Below are positions 1 through 8,032 of a DNA stretch of 48,980 nt, in pieces. The DNA is from Pseudoflavonifractor phocaeensis (GTDB lineage Bacteria > Bacillota > Clostridia > Oscillospirales > Oscillospiraceae), in contig NZ_JACJLC010000019.1 in the NCBI RefSeq assembly GCF_016901955.1, positions 1 through 48,980 of the forward strand. The letters run 5' to 3'. Position 1 is the first letter of the stretch. Every line of letters begins with the position of its first letter. Below the pieces are notes generated by a model, which worked only from the letters and a program-made list of their open reading frames with translations, ran no database searches and was not told the DNA's origin. The position numbers were made by a program, and so were the translations under genes.

Positions 1-250
1 TGGAGGGGGAGAAGGTGTGGCACCAGGTGATGACGCCCAGACAGTTGTCGTCGTAGTTGGCCTCCTTGACCACGTCGGCGATCTCCTTGTTGGTCTTGGC
101 GGTCACCTTATACACCAGCTTGCAGGGCAGGTTGCCGGAGGCGTTCATCTTGTCCGCCATCTCGGCGGCACGGGCGGCCACCGTCTCCAGCACCTCGGGG
201 CCATACAGGAACTGACTGCCTACCACGAACCAAAATTCCTTGTTGTTCAT
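1..250 (-). CDS. araA: L-arabinose isomerase, N-terminal part (cut by window edge)
   Basis: The visible 83 residues match the start of L-arabinose isomerase, which converts L-arabinose to L-ribulose in the cytoplasm. The family landmarks are FWFVVGSQFLYG near residue 5, LPCKLV near 41, and YDDNCLGVITWCHTFSPS at the cut end. The start is the ATG at 250, preceded by a GAGGT-type ribosome site. It lies 36 bases downstream of the sugar kinase stop, so it is read as a distal gene of the same leftward operon. The rest of the protein lies outside the window. Identification is confident because this N-terminal block is highly conserved; only completeness cannot be judged. Confidence 0.9.
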   Translation of the reverse strand, partial: MNNKEFWFVVGSQFLYGPEVLETVAARAAEMADKMNASGNLPCKLVYKVTAKTNKEIADVVKEANYDDNCLGVITWCHTFSPS

Positions 251-286
251 GTAAATCTACCTCACATTATTCAAGATACGCAGAAC

Positions 287-1882
287 TCAAATGTGCTCCA
301 CAGCAGCCCGCTCCACGGCCAGGCCCTCGCTGTAGCGGCGGATGAATGCGTTGAAGCCCTCCACATCGGCAGCCTCGGAAGCCAGGGTGGTCACAGCCTG
401 ACCGGCGAACACCTGGTTCGCCAGATAATCCTCCAGGGTCTGACCCTCCGCCTTGCACACCCGATAGGCGGCCAGCAGAGCCATACCCCAGGGGCCACCC
501 TCGCCGGCAGTCTCCATGACGCTCACCGGCGCACCGGCGGCGGCGGCCATGATCCGCTGCCCCACCACCGGGGTCTTGAAGAAGCCGCCGTGGCCCAGCA
601 GGCGATCCACCGCCACCTGCTCCCCGGCCAGGATGTCCATGCCCAGCTTCAGGGTAGCCAGAGCGGAGTAGAGCTGGGCCCGCATGAAGTTGGGGAAGTC
701 CAGGACGGCCTCGGGAGCGCGGGCCAGCAGGGGCCGGCCTTCCTCCATGCCAGTGATGGGCTCGCCGGACAGATAGTTGTACAGCACCAGGCCACCGGCG
801 TCGTCGGCCCCCTGGGCCGCCGACTGGAACATGGCGGTGTACAGGGCGTTCATATCGGGGGTCTGGCCCAGGGCGGTGAGCAGGCCCTTGAACACATTGG
901 CCCAGGCGTTGATCTCATTGGTACAGTTGTTGCAGTGGACCATGGCCACCGGCTTGCCGGTGGGAGTGGTCACCATGTCGATCTCGGGGTAGACCTTGGA
1001 CAGGGCCTTCTCCAGCACGATCATGGCAAACACGCTGGTGCCGGCGGACACGTTGCCGGTGCGCACGGCCACGGCGTTGGTGGCGGTCATGCCGGTGCCC
1101 GCGTCGCCCTCGGGGGGACACAAGGGGATACCGGCCTGGATGGCCCCGGTGGGATCCAGCAGCCTGGCGCCTTCAGCGGTAAGGGTACCGGCGTCCTCGC
1201 CGGCGGACAGCACGGCGGGCATGATGTCTCGCAGCTTCCAGGGATAGCCGCCCTCGGCGGCCAGAGCGTCAAAAGAGGCCAGCATGGTCTCGTCGTAGTC
1301 GCACTTGGCGCTGTCGATGGGGAACATTCCGCTGGCCTCGCCCACGCCCAGCACCTTTTTGCCGGTGAGCTTATAGTGGACATAGCCCGCCAGGGTGGTC
1401 AGGTAGGAGATGTACTTGACGTGGGGCTCCCCGTTGAGCATGGCCTGATAGAGGTGGGCAATGGACCATCTCTGGGGAATATTAAATTGGAACCGCTGGG
1501 TGAGAGCCTCAGCGGCCTGTCCGGTAATGGTGTTGCGCCAGGTGCGGAAAGGCACCAGCAGCTGGTCGTCCTTGTCCAGGGCCACATAGCCGTGCATCAT
1601 GGCGGAGAAGCCCATGGCGGCCACCGCCGTCAGCTCCACGCCGTATTTGGCAGATACGTCGGCCTTCAGCTTGCCGTAGGCGTCCTGGAGGCCGGCCCAC
1701 ACATCCTCCATGTGATAGGTCCATACCCCGTCCTCCAGCCGGTTTTCCCAGCCGTGGTCGCCGGAAGCGATGGGGGCGTGATCCGCGCCGATGAGCACCG
1801 CCTTGATGCGGGTGGAGCCCATTTCGATGCCCAGATAGGTCTGACCGGAAGTGATCTGTTCCTTGATCTTGGTCTGATCCAT
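287..1882 (-). CDS. FGGY-family carbohydrate kinase, probable L-ribulokinase
   Basis: A 531-residue sugar kinase of the FGGY family. The N-terminal phosphate-binding strand ([16 protein letters not shown], near residue 18) and the C-terminal ATP-domain block (GHGGFFKTP and [18 protein letters not shown], near 440-485) are both intact. FGGY kinases phosphorylate ketoses or polyols. The araA gene just downstream and the AraR regulator of this locus make L-ribulose the likely substrate, giving L-ribulose 5-phosphate. It is not the classical AraB subtype by eye, so xylulose cannot be excluded. I chose the ATG at 1882 because AAAGGGG lies nine bases upstream; a TTG two codons earlier is too close to that site. 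The preceding gene stops two bases before this ATG. Confidence 0.8.
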   Translation of the reverse strand: MDQTKIKEQITSGQTYLGIEMGSTRIKAVLIGADHAPIASGDHGWENRLEDGVWTYHMEDVWAGLQDAYGKLKADVSAKYGVELTAVAAMGFSAMMHGYVALDKDDQLLVPFRTWRNTITGQAAEALTQRFQFNIPQRWSIAHLYQAMLNGEPHVKYISYLTTLAGYVHYKLTGKKVLGVGEASGMFPIDSAKCDYDETMLASFDALAAEGGYPWKLRDIMPAVLSAGEDAGTLTAEGARLLDPTGAIQAGIPLCPPEGDAGTGMTATNAVAVRTGNVSAGTSVFAMIVLEKALSKVYPEIDMVTTPTGKPVAMVHCNNCTNEINAWANVFKGLLTALGQTPDMNALYTAMFQSAAQGADDAGGLVLYNYLSGEPITGMEEGRPLLARAPEAVLDFPNFMRAQLYSALATLKLGMDILAGEQVAVDRLLGHGGFFKTPVVGQRIMAAAAGAPVSVMETAGEGGPWGMALLAAYRVCKAEGQTLEDYLANQVFAGQAVTTLASEAADVEGFNAFIRRYSEGLAVERAAVEHI

Positions 1883-1884
1883 GT

Positions 1885-2175
1885 TCAATTTCCCCTTTCA
1901 CCCGTTCCGTGGGTGCCGTCATCCTTGTCGTCGTCGTCCGACTCATAAGGCAAACGGTACTCCCCCCGGATCAGGGCACGAATGGAGAAGAAGCACAGGA
2001 GCGCCCCCACCACCACAAACAAAATCACAGCCAGTCCAAACAGCGTGCCGTTTTCTCCCTGGAAAAAAGAGCCTCGAAGGCCCCAGGCCAGGTAGATCAG
2101 GTAGCCTCCGCACAAAATGCGCAGGATTAGGCTGAACTGAGGTGGATAACGTTTGTTGGTGGGGGTACGTTCCAT
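1885..2175 (-). CDS. Small membrane protein of unknown function in the arabinose operon
   Basis: A 96-residue protein with two predicted membrane helices (about residues 15-33 and 45-67) and a very acidic tail containing an aspartate run (DDDDKDD), then a Gly-rich end. The start ATG at 2175 has a strong AAGGAGG site. It sits between the permease and the kinase and stops two bases before the kinase ATG, so translation is probably coupled. I do not recognise the family. The position suggests an accessory role in sugar uptake or simply co-transcription; no enzymatic motif is visible. Confidence 0.7.
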   Translation of the reverse strand: MERTPTNKRYPPQFSLILRILCGGYLIYLAWGLRGSFFQGENGTLFGLAVILFVVVGALLCFFSIRALIRGEYRLPYESDDDDKDDGTHGTGERGN

Positions 2176-2203
2176 GTGCTTCCTCCTTAGAAACTCAGGT
2201 TGA

Positions 2204-3403
2204 TTAGCCCTTCTTGCGCTTGCTCAGCAGGTCCACGGTCACAGCACCCAGCAGCACGGCGCCCTTGACGATCTTCTGCACGTTGGTGTCGAAGCCGGCC
2301 AGGGACATACCGTTGTTCAGCACGCCCATGATCAGAGCGCCGACCACAGCGCCGATGATGGTACCAATACCGCCGGAGGTGGCGGCGCCGCCGATGTAGC
2401 AGGAGGCGATGGCGTCCATCTCGAACTGGTCGCCGGCCTTGGGGGTGGCGGAAGCGTTACGGGCGGAAAGGACGATGCCGGCCAGGCCGCACAGCAGGCC
2501 CATGTTGGCGTACACCCAGAAGAACACCTTCTCAGTGTTGATGCCGCTCAGGCGGGCAGCCTTGGCATTGCCGCCCATGGCATAGATCTGACGGCCGGCC
2601 ACGGTCTGGGTGGTAATGAAGTGGTAGATGCCAACCACAACGGCCAGCAGGATGAGGAGCACGGGCACGCCGCTGAAGCAGCCCAGCTTATAGAAGAAGA
2701 AGAACTCGATGAAGATAATGACGGCGTCCTTGATGATGAGCTGCCAGGCGGGAGCCAGAGGCAGACCGTGCTTCTTGGAGGTGGCGATGCTCTTCAGCTC
2801 GCCCAGGATGATGAGAACAGCGATGACGATAGCAATGACAATGCTTACCAGGTCCACACCGCCGGCACCGTCCACGGCGCCGACCTTGATGGTGGGCAGG
2901 AAGCCGGTGGAGATCCAGGTGTAGTCAGCGGGCAGGGGGCCCTTGGTCTGGGCCTGCAGAATGACGTAGCAGATGCCGCGGCCCATCAGCATGGTGGCCA
3001 GGGTGACGATGAAGGGGGGGATGGCCAGCTTGGACACGAAGAAGCCGACGAAGGCGCCGAACACGATGCCCACTGCCAGGGAGGCCAGCATAGCCACGGG
3101 GGTGCTGGCGCCGAAGTCCACGATCAGGGTGCCGGCCACGGCGCCGCAGGAGGCGACCACGGAGCCGACGCCCAGGTCCACGTTACCGGTCAGGACGCAG
3201 AGCAGCATGCCGACGGCCAGGATGATAACGTAGCCGTTCTGCATGATCAGGTTGTTAACGTTGATGGCGGTCAGGTTCTTGCCGCCGGTGATGCCGGCGA
3301 AGATCAGGTATACGACGATGAGGGCCAGCACCATGCCGTATTGCTTCATGCTCAGGTTGACTTTCTTGCTGGCGGTAGCGGTCTTGACAGCAGTCTTTTC
3401 CAT
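2204..3403 (-). CDS. mmsB: Sugar ABC transporter permease, MmsB/GguB/XylH type
   Basis: A 399-residue, strongly hydrophobic permease with about ten membrane helices. It belongs to the long-form CUT2 permeases (XylH/GguB/MmsB), which are larger than RbsC and serve transporters of arabinose, xylose and galactose. Landmarks include GNVDLGVGSVVA in the first third and the conserved loop MGGNAKAARLSGINTEKVFFW near residue 275, the probable contact with the ATPase. Its ATG overlaps the ATPase stop (TAATG), so the two are translationally coupled. Together with the upstream ATPase and binding protein it forms a complete importer; L-arabinose is the likely cargo from the araA/araR context. Confidence 0.88.
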   Translation of the reverse strand: MEKTAVKTATASKKVNLSMKQYGMVLALIVVYLIFAGITGGKNLTAINVNNLIMQNGYVIILAVGMLLCVLTGNVDLGVGSVVASCGAVAGTLIVDFGASTPVAMLASLAVGIVFGAFVGFFVSKLAIPPFIVTLATMLMGRGICYVILQAQTKGPLPADYTWISTGFLPTIKVGAVDGAGGVDLVSIVIAIVIAVLIILGELKSIATSKKHGLPLAPAWQLIIKDAVIIFIEFFFFYKLGCFSGVPVLLILLAVVVGIYHFITTQTVAGRQIYAMGGNAKAARLSGINTEKVFFWVYANMGLLCGLAGIVLSARNASATPKAGDQFEMDAIASCYIGGAATSGGIGTIIGAVVGALIMGVLNNGMSLAGFDTNVQKIVKGAVLLGAVTVDLLSKRKKG

Positions 3404-4953
3404 TATGCATCTCCCTTTCTGTTGTGCGCCATGATGCAGCCCATGATAGCCTCCTGGGTGATCTCGTCGCCGGACAGCTCGCCGGCGATCTCGCCCTCGT
3501 TGAGGACGTAAGTACGGTCACAGGTACCGATGATCTCGGGCATTTCCGAGGAAATGATAACCACGGCCTTGCCGGACTTGGCCAGCTCATTGATGACGCA
3601 GTAGATCTCGTACTTGGCGCCCACATCGATGCCGCGGGTGGGCTCGTCCAGGATGAGCACGTCGGGCTGGGTAAGCATCCATTTGGCCAGGACCACCTTC
3701 TGCTGGTTACCGCCGGACAGAGCACCCACGGCCTGCTCCACCGAGGTGGTCTTCACATTGATGCGCTGGCGGTACTCCTCGGCCTTGACAGCCTCGCTTT
3801 GCTGATCCACGATACCCTTGCGGGAGAAGAAGTTGCGCAGGGCGGACAGGGTCATGTTGAACTTGATGCTGTCGATGAGCACCAGGCCGTAGGTCTTACG
3901 GTCCTCAGACACATAGGCCAGCTTGTTGTTGATGGCCTGCCGCACGTTTTTCAGATCCACGTGCTTACCGTTGATCTTGATCTCTCCGGTGATCTTTTGA
4001 CCATAGGAGTGGCCAAACAGGCTCATGGCCAACTCGGTACGCCCGGCGCCCATCAGGCCTGCCAGGCCCACCACTTCTCCCGCCCGGACCTGGATATTGA
4101 TATCCTTCAGAATGTGCCGGGTGGAGTCATCGGGATGATAGACGTTCCAGTCCTTCACCTCAAAGATCACATCACCGATGGGGCAGTTTTCCCGCTTGGG
4201 ATAACGGTTGGTGAGCTCACGGCCAACCATGCCCTTGATGATACGGTCCTCGGAGAAGTCATCGGTCTTTTTATCCAGCGTCTCGATGGTCTGGCCATCA
4301 CGGATGATGGTAATGGAGTCAGCCACGTAGCTGATCTCGTTGAGCTTATGAGAGATGATGATACAGGTCATGCCCTGGGCCTTCAGCTGGAGCATCAGCT
4401 CCAGCAGCTGGGCGGATTCCTTATCATTCAGGGCGGCGGTGGGCTCGTCCAGAATGAGCAGGTCGGCCTTCTTGCCCAGCGCCTTGGCGATCTCGATGAG
4501 CTGCTGCTTGCCCACGCCCAGGGAGTTGACCGGGACGTTGACATTCTCGTGCTCCAGGCCCACCCGGGCCAGCAGCTCCTGGGCCTCCCGGCGAGTGGCG
4601 GTCCAGTCGATCATGCCTCCCTTCTTCCGCTCGTTGCCGATGAACACGTTCTCAGCGATGGAGAGGAAGGGAGAGAGGGCCAGCTCCTGATGGATGATGA
4701 CGATGCCCTTGCGTTCACTGTCCTTGATGCTGTGGAATTTGCAGACCTCGCCCTTATAGACGATATCGCCGGTGTACTCGCCGTAAGGGTACACGCCGGA
4801 GAGCACGTTCATCAGGGTGGACTTGCCGGCGCCGTTCTCACCGCAGATGGCCATGATCTCTCCCGGCTTGACCTTGAGATTAACGTCATTCAAGGCCCGC
4901 ACACCGGAGAATTCCTTGACGATGTGGTTCATTTCCAGGATGTATTCCGACAT
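3403..4953 (-). CDS. mmsA: Sugar ABC transporter ATPase with two nucleotide-binding domains, MmsA/GguA type
   Basis: A 516-residue fusion of two ABC domains, as in all CUT2 sugar importers. The first domain has a normal Walker A (GENGAGKST, residues 38-46), Walker B ([11 protein letters not shown]) and the switch His (IIISHKL), but a degenerate signature (SLGVGKQQ). The second has a degenerate Walker A (GLMGAGRTE) and a good signature plus Walker B ([19 protein letters not shown]). This asymmetry is the family norm. The protein energises the permease encoded next. It lies 170 bases downstream of the binding-protein gene, with a strong hairpin between them that probably sets a lower expression level. 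The ATG at 4953 has an AAAAGGAG site. Confidence 0.92.
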   Translation of the reverse strand: MSEYILEMNHIVKEFSGVRALNDVNLKVKPGEIMAICGENGAGKSTLMNVLSGVYPYGEYTGDIVYKGEVCKFHSIKDSERKGIVIIHQELALSPFLSIAENVFIGNERKKGGMIDWTATRREAQELLARVGLEHENVNVPVNSLGVGKQQLIEIAKALGKKADLLILDEPTAALNDKESAQLLELMLQLKAQGMTCIIISHKLNEISYVADSITIIRDGQTIETLDKKTDDFSEDRIIKGMVGRELTNRYPKRENCPIGDVIFEVKDWNVYHPDDSTRHILKDINIQVRAGEVVGLAGLMGAGRTELAMSLFGHSYGQKITGEIKINGKHVDLKNVRQAINNKLAYVSEDRKTYGLVLIDSIKFNMTLSALRNFFSRKGIVDQQSEAVKAEEYRQRINVKTTSVEQAVGALSGGNQQKVVLAKWMLTQPDVLILDEPTRGIDVGAKYEIYCVINELAKSGKAVVIISSEMPEIIGTCDRTYVLNEGEIAGELSGDEITQEAIMGCIMAHNRKGDA

Positions 4954-5063
4954 TTTCTCAACTCCTTTTCACAAACACCGATCGATGTCCTCGCCGGGGC
5001 ACATCTGAAAGGCCGGCGGAGACCGCCGCACGCCATTCAGATACGCCCCGCGCAGAGAAAAGG

Positions 5064-5094
5064 AAGGGGCGGCGGCAGACTGCCGCCGCCCCTT
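5064..5094 (-). terminator. Strong hairpin between binding-protein and ATPase genes (attenuating terminator)
   Basis: A near-perfect GC palindrome with a 15-base arm (AAGGGGCGGCGGCAG and its complement around a central base) is followed on the minus strand by a pyrimidine-rich CCTTCCTTTTCTCT stretch. It could partly terminate transcription and stabilise the upstream mRNA, giving more binding protein than ATPase, as is common in ABC importer operons. Confidence 0.65.
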
Positions 5095-5124
5095 GCTCGA
5101 CTGATGTTGAACTGTGTTTGACGA

Positions 5125-6276
5125 TTACTCAGCCAGCTGCTCGGCGGTGTAGTAACCGCTGTCAACCAGCAGCTCCTGGTAGTTGTCCTTGTCAACGGCC
5201 AGGGGAGTGCACAGGTAGGAGGGAACCACCATGACGCCGTTGTCGTAGGTCTCGGTGTCGTTGATCTCGGGCTCGGTGCCGTTGATCACAGCGTTGACCA
5301 TGGTCACGCACTTCTCAGCCAGCAGGCGGGTGTCCTTGTAGATGGACATGGTCTGCTTGCCAGAGATGATGTTCTTGGTGGCCATGAGCTCGGCGTCCTG
5401 ACCGGTGATCATGGGCCAGTTGGCCTCGGTGTAGCCGGCAGCCTCCAGAGCGGAGCGGCAGCCATAGGCGAAGCCGTCGAAAGCGGAGCAGATGATGTCC
5501 AGATCCTCGTCAGCATAGAAGCCGGAGAGGTAGTTCTCGCACATCTTCTGGGCCTCCTCCTGGCTCCAGCGGAGGATACAGGTGTCGTCGAAGGAGGTAC
5601 GGCCGGTCTTGCAGACCAGGGTGCCGTCATCCAGGTAGGGCTGGAGGACTTCCATGATGCCCTGATAGAGCAGCACGGCGTTGTTGTCGTCGGGAGAACC
5701 CATGAAGAACTCGATGGTATAGCTCTCGCCAGCGGCCTTGGCGGCCTCCAGGTCCTTGTGCTCCACGATGTACTCGGCGATGGCGGTGCCCACGCCCTTG
5801 TTATCGAAGGAAGCGTAGTAGGAAACAGCGTCGGTGTCCATCAGCAGACGGTCATAGGCGATGATGGGGATGCCGGCGGTCTTGGCCTGAGCCTCAACGG
5901 TGGTCAGAGCGCCGGAGTCAACAGCGGCGATGACCAGGCAGTCCACCTGCTGGGCAACCATGTTCTCGATCTGGGAGACCTGCATCTGCACGTCGTCCTC
6001 GGCGTACTGCAGGACCACCTCGTAGCCCAGGGCCTCCAGCTGAGCCTTCATGTTGGCGCCGTCGTTGATCCAGCGCTCGGAAGACTGGGTGGGCATGGCG
6101 ATGCCGACGGTCTTGCCGGCGCCGGTCTGCTCGCCGCCGGAGCCGGTCTCAGTGCCAGCGGGAGTGGTCTCGGTGCCGCCGGCGGGAGACTGGGTGGTGC
6201 CGCCGCCGCCGCCGCAGGCCGCCAGGGAAGCGCCCATGGCAAGAGCGAGGAGCAGAGCGATCAGTTTCTTCTTCAT
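5125..6276 (-). CDS. chvE: ChvE-type sugar-binding lipoprotein of ABC importer
   Basis: A 383-residue extracellular sugar-binding lipoprotein. A basic and hydrophobic signal ends in the lipobox LAAC (about residues 18-21). A Gly run and a Thr/Gly/Glu-rich linker (to about 50) lead into a periplasmic-binding-protein type I fold. Typical ChvE/MmsE-like blocks are IAMPTQSSERWINDGANM, IENMVAQQVDCLVIAAVDS and IPIIAYDRL. The start is the ATG at 6276, which has a GGAGGAA site and begins the signal peptide; an upstream in-frame ATG at 6396 lies beyond the inferred promoter. It is the first gene of the leftward arabinose operon. The family binds several aldoses, so the exact ligand is an inference. 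Confidence 0.9.
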   Translation of the reverse strand: MKKKLIALLLALAMGASLAACGGGGGTTQSPAGGTETTPAGTETGSGGEQTGAGKTVGIAMPTQSSERWINDGANMKAQLEALGYEVVLQYAEDDVQMQVSQIENMVAQQVDCLVIAAVDSGALTTVEAQAKTAGIPIIAYDRLLMDTDAVSYYASFDNKGVGTAIAEYIVEHKDLEAAKAAGESYTIEFFMGSPDDNNAVLLYQGIMEVLQPYLDDGTLVCKTGRTSFDDTCILRWSQEEAQKMCENYLSGFYADEDLDIICSAFDGFAYGCRSALEAAGYTEANWPMITGQDAELMATKNIISGKQTMSIYKDTRLLAEKCVTMVNAVINGTEPEINDTETYDNGVMVVPSYLCTPLAVDKDNYQELLVDSGYYTAEQLAE

Positions 6277-6301
6277 GCCAAATTCCTCCATTTTCTGTTT
6301 T

Positions 6302-6337
6302 GGTCCCTCAGGACCGCGTTTGTGAACCCTTGGGTTC
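6302..6337 (-). promoter_or_regulatory. Two short hairpins in the 5' leader of the arabinose operon
   Basis: The leader between the inferred start site and the first gene holds two perfect small stem-loops: GAACCC/GGGTTC (6324-6337) and GGTCC/GGACC (6302-6315). They probably protect the 5' end of the mRNA. No riboswitch class is recognised. Confidence 0.4.
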
Positions 6338-6347
6338 CCTGTTCCTA

Positions 6348-6375
6348 AGTATATACCCCATGTGCAAAAAGTCAA
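6348..6375 (-). promoter_or_regulatory. Sigma-A promoter of the arabinose operon
   Basis: On the minus strand TTGACT (6370-6375) is followed, after 16 bases, by TATACT (6348-6353). It points into the binding-protein gene with a leader of about 65 bases. An AraR-like operator lies two bases upstream of the -35 hexamer. Confidence 0.75.
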
Positions 6376-6377
6376 TA

Positions 6378-6393
6378 AAATGTACGAACAATT
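6378..6393. promoter_or_regulatory. Candidate AraR operator
   Basis: The 16-mer AAATGTACGAACAATT matches the Bacillus AraR consensus ATTTGTACGTACAAAT at 12 of 16 positions, as I recall that consensus. It abuts the -35 of the arabinose operon promoter and faces an araR gene about 490 bases away. A bound repressor here would block RNA polymerase, with L-arabinose as the expected inducer. Confidence 0.6.
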
Positions 6394-6881
6394 CACACTT
6401 TCTCAATATATAACAAGACAATTCAATCCAATTTACCGCAAAAAACTCTACCCAATCTATTGATATTGCAATAATGTTTTAAAATTAAATAAAATCTCAG
6501 ATATATTGCAACTTTTTTCAATCATTTTTCAAAAAAATGTATTTGGTTATTTTGCACACCCGTCGTTTAGCAACTTATTGGTTTTTTGATATATTATGAT
6601 TTATGCTGCATAACCCCCGTATTGCGCCTCATTTTTAATATAATTTGCATATATTTACTTCATGGCACACGCCATCATCATTTTACCTTGTCCACAAATA
6701 GTTCAATACAATTTCACTTTGTTCTTGCGCCTTCCATACAAATATGTTATGCTTATTCTACACAATTGGTTCTTTGCCTCAGTTGTCTTATGCCCCGGAA
6801 AGGCTCCGCCGCCCATGGAATGTGTACGGCGCCCCTGTCCCTCAAGTGGCTCCATTCTATGCGTATGGCGAGGTGTAACTG
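6394..6881 (+). promoter_or_regulatory. AT-rich intergenic region with probable araR promoter
   Basis: About 490 AT-rich bases separate the arabinose operon from araR. I see no supported gene here. A plausible araR promoter is TTGCGC (6725-6730), 17 bases, then TATGCT (6748-6753). A perfect 10-base palindrome TATTGCAATA lies at 6464-6473, role unknown. No second good AraR box was seen near araR. Confidence 0.45.
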
Positions 6882-7943
6882 ATGCAACATAAATACCAGA
6901 CAGTGGCAGACACATTGCGCGCCGCAATTCAAAGCGGGCTCTACGAGGATACCATGCTGCTGCCCACGGAACAGGCTCTTTGCCAGCAGTTCCAGGTCAG
7001 CCGCCAGACCGTCCGCCAGGCCCTGTCTCTCCTGGCCGCCGAAGGTCTGATCGAACGCCGGCAGGGTAGCGGCTCTCATATTTTGGATCAGGGCACCCCC
7101 CGGCGCCGCACGGTGGCGGTGGTCATTACCTATATTAATAATTATATCTTCCCCTCCATCCTGCGGGAGATCGAAAATGTGCTTGCCGCCAACAACGCCG
7201 CCCCCACCTTGTTCTCTACTCAGAATCAGATATCTACAGAGCGGCGTATCCTTCAATCCCTGTTGGAGGGCACTCACCCCGACGGTATTCTGGTGGAGGG
7301 CAGCAAGACCGGCCTGCCCAACCCCAACCTGGATCTGTACCGTGCCCTTATTGACGAAGGCATTCCCCTAGTGTTCATGCACGGGGATTACCGCCGTCTG
7401 CCAGGCTCCCTGTCGGTGCTGGACGACAACTACGGCGGAGGGCGCCAGTTAGTGGAATATCTCCACCGAAAGGGGCACAGATCCATTGCCGGTATTTTCA
7501 AAAACGACGATATGCAGGGACTCCAGCGGTATTCCGGCTATGCTGACGCCCTGCGGGATCTGGGCCTGCCTTTGGAGGACAAGCAGGTCTACTGGTACAA
7601 CACTGAGAGCAAAATGGACTTACTGGGCACCGATGATTCCTGGACAGCGGTAGACCGGGTTATCAAGGGCTGTACCGCCGTGGTGTGCTACAACGATGAG
7701 ATTGCGTCCCGCCTGGTGACCTACCTGCTGAAAAAGGATATCCGTATTCCCAAAGACATCGCCGTGGTCAGCTTTGACAACAGCCAGTACAGCGAGTTGT
7801 CTCCCATCGGTATCACCTCTCTGTCCCACGGGGACTACAATGTGGGGCAGATGGCCGCTGAATTACTGGTGCGTCGGCTGCGGGGAGAGGAGTGTACCTC
7901 CGAGGTGGCTCCCTGGTTCCTCATCGAACGGGACAGCAGCTGA
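6882..7943 (+). CDS. araR: Arabinose operon repressor AraR (GntR-type DNA-binding domain plus LacI-type sensor)
   Basis: A 353-residue regulator with the domain mix diagnostic of AraR. Residues 1-70 form a GntR winged helix (LPTEQALCQQFQVSRQTVRQ, then GLIERRQGSGSHI). Residues 75-350 form a LacI/periplasmic-binding-protein sensor (VFMHGDYRR, GHRSIAGIF, CYNDEIASRLV, VSFDNSQYSELSPIGITSL). AraR represses arabinose use genes and releases DNA on binding L-arabinose. The ATG at 6882 has a GAGGTG site six bases upstream. It is divergent from the arabinose operon and followed by a bidirectional terminator. Length is close to the Bacillus protein. Confidence 0.9.
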   Translation: MQHKYQTVADTLRAAIQSGLYEDTMLLPTEQALCQQFQVSRQTVRQALSLLAAEGLIERRQGSGSHILDQGTPRRRTVAVVITYINNYIFPSILREIENVLAANNAAPTLFSTQNQISTERRILQSLLEGTHPDGILVEGSKTGLPNPNLDLYRALIDEGIPLVFMHGDYRRLPGSLSVLDDNYGGGRQLVEYLHRKGHRSIAGIFKNDDMQGLQRYSGYADALRDLGLPLEDKQVYWYNTESKMDLLGTDDSWTAVDRVIKGCTAVVCYNDEIASRLVTYLLKKDIRIPKDIAVVSFDNSQYSELSPIGITSLSHGDYNVGQMAAELLVRRLRGEECTSEVAPWFLIERDSS

Positions 7944-7972
7944 GCAACCTTGCACTTAATCCATCCTTCAAC

Positions 7973-8022
7973 GACAGCCCCCGGGGTTCCGGCGTGTCCG
8001 GAGCCCCGGGGGCTGTCATTTT
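7973..8022. terminator. Bidirectional terminator between araR and spoIIE
   Basis: A long GC stem (GACAGCCCCCGGGG... with ...CCCCGGGGGCTGTC) followed by ATTTT separates the converging araR and spoIIE genes and can serve both. Confidence 0.8.
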
Positions 8023-8032
8023 GCCAAATGGC

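Noticed and set aside
17-1948. Long open frame on the plus strand opposite the sugar kinase
   Set aside because: High-GC antisense frame; His/Gly/Leu-rich translation, no ribosome site and no family motifs, while the minus strand encodes a clear FGGY kinase.
3424-5121. Long plus-strand frame opposite the sugar ABC ATPase
   Set aside because: Mirror of a conserved coding gene; composition typical of antisense frames.
5958-6300. Minus- and plus-strand Ala/Pro-rich frames around the binding-protein signal region
   Set aside because: They reflect the Gly/Thr-rich linker codons of the lipoprotein read in other frames.
6276-6396. Upstream start at 6396 for the sugar-binding protein
   Set aside because: It would place the promoter inside the gene and 40 extra residues before a perfect lipoprotein signal.
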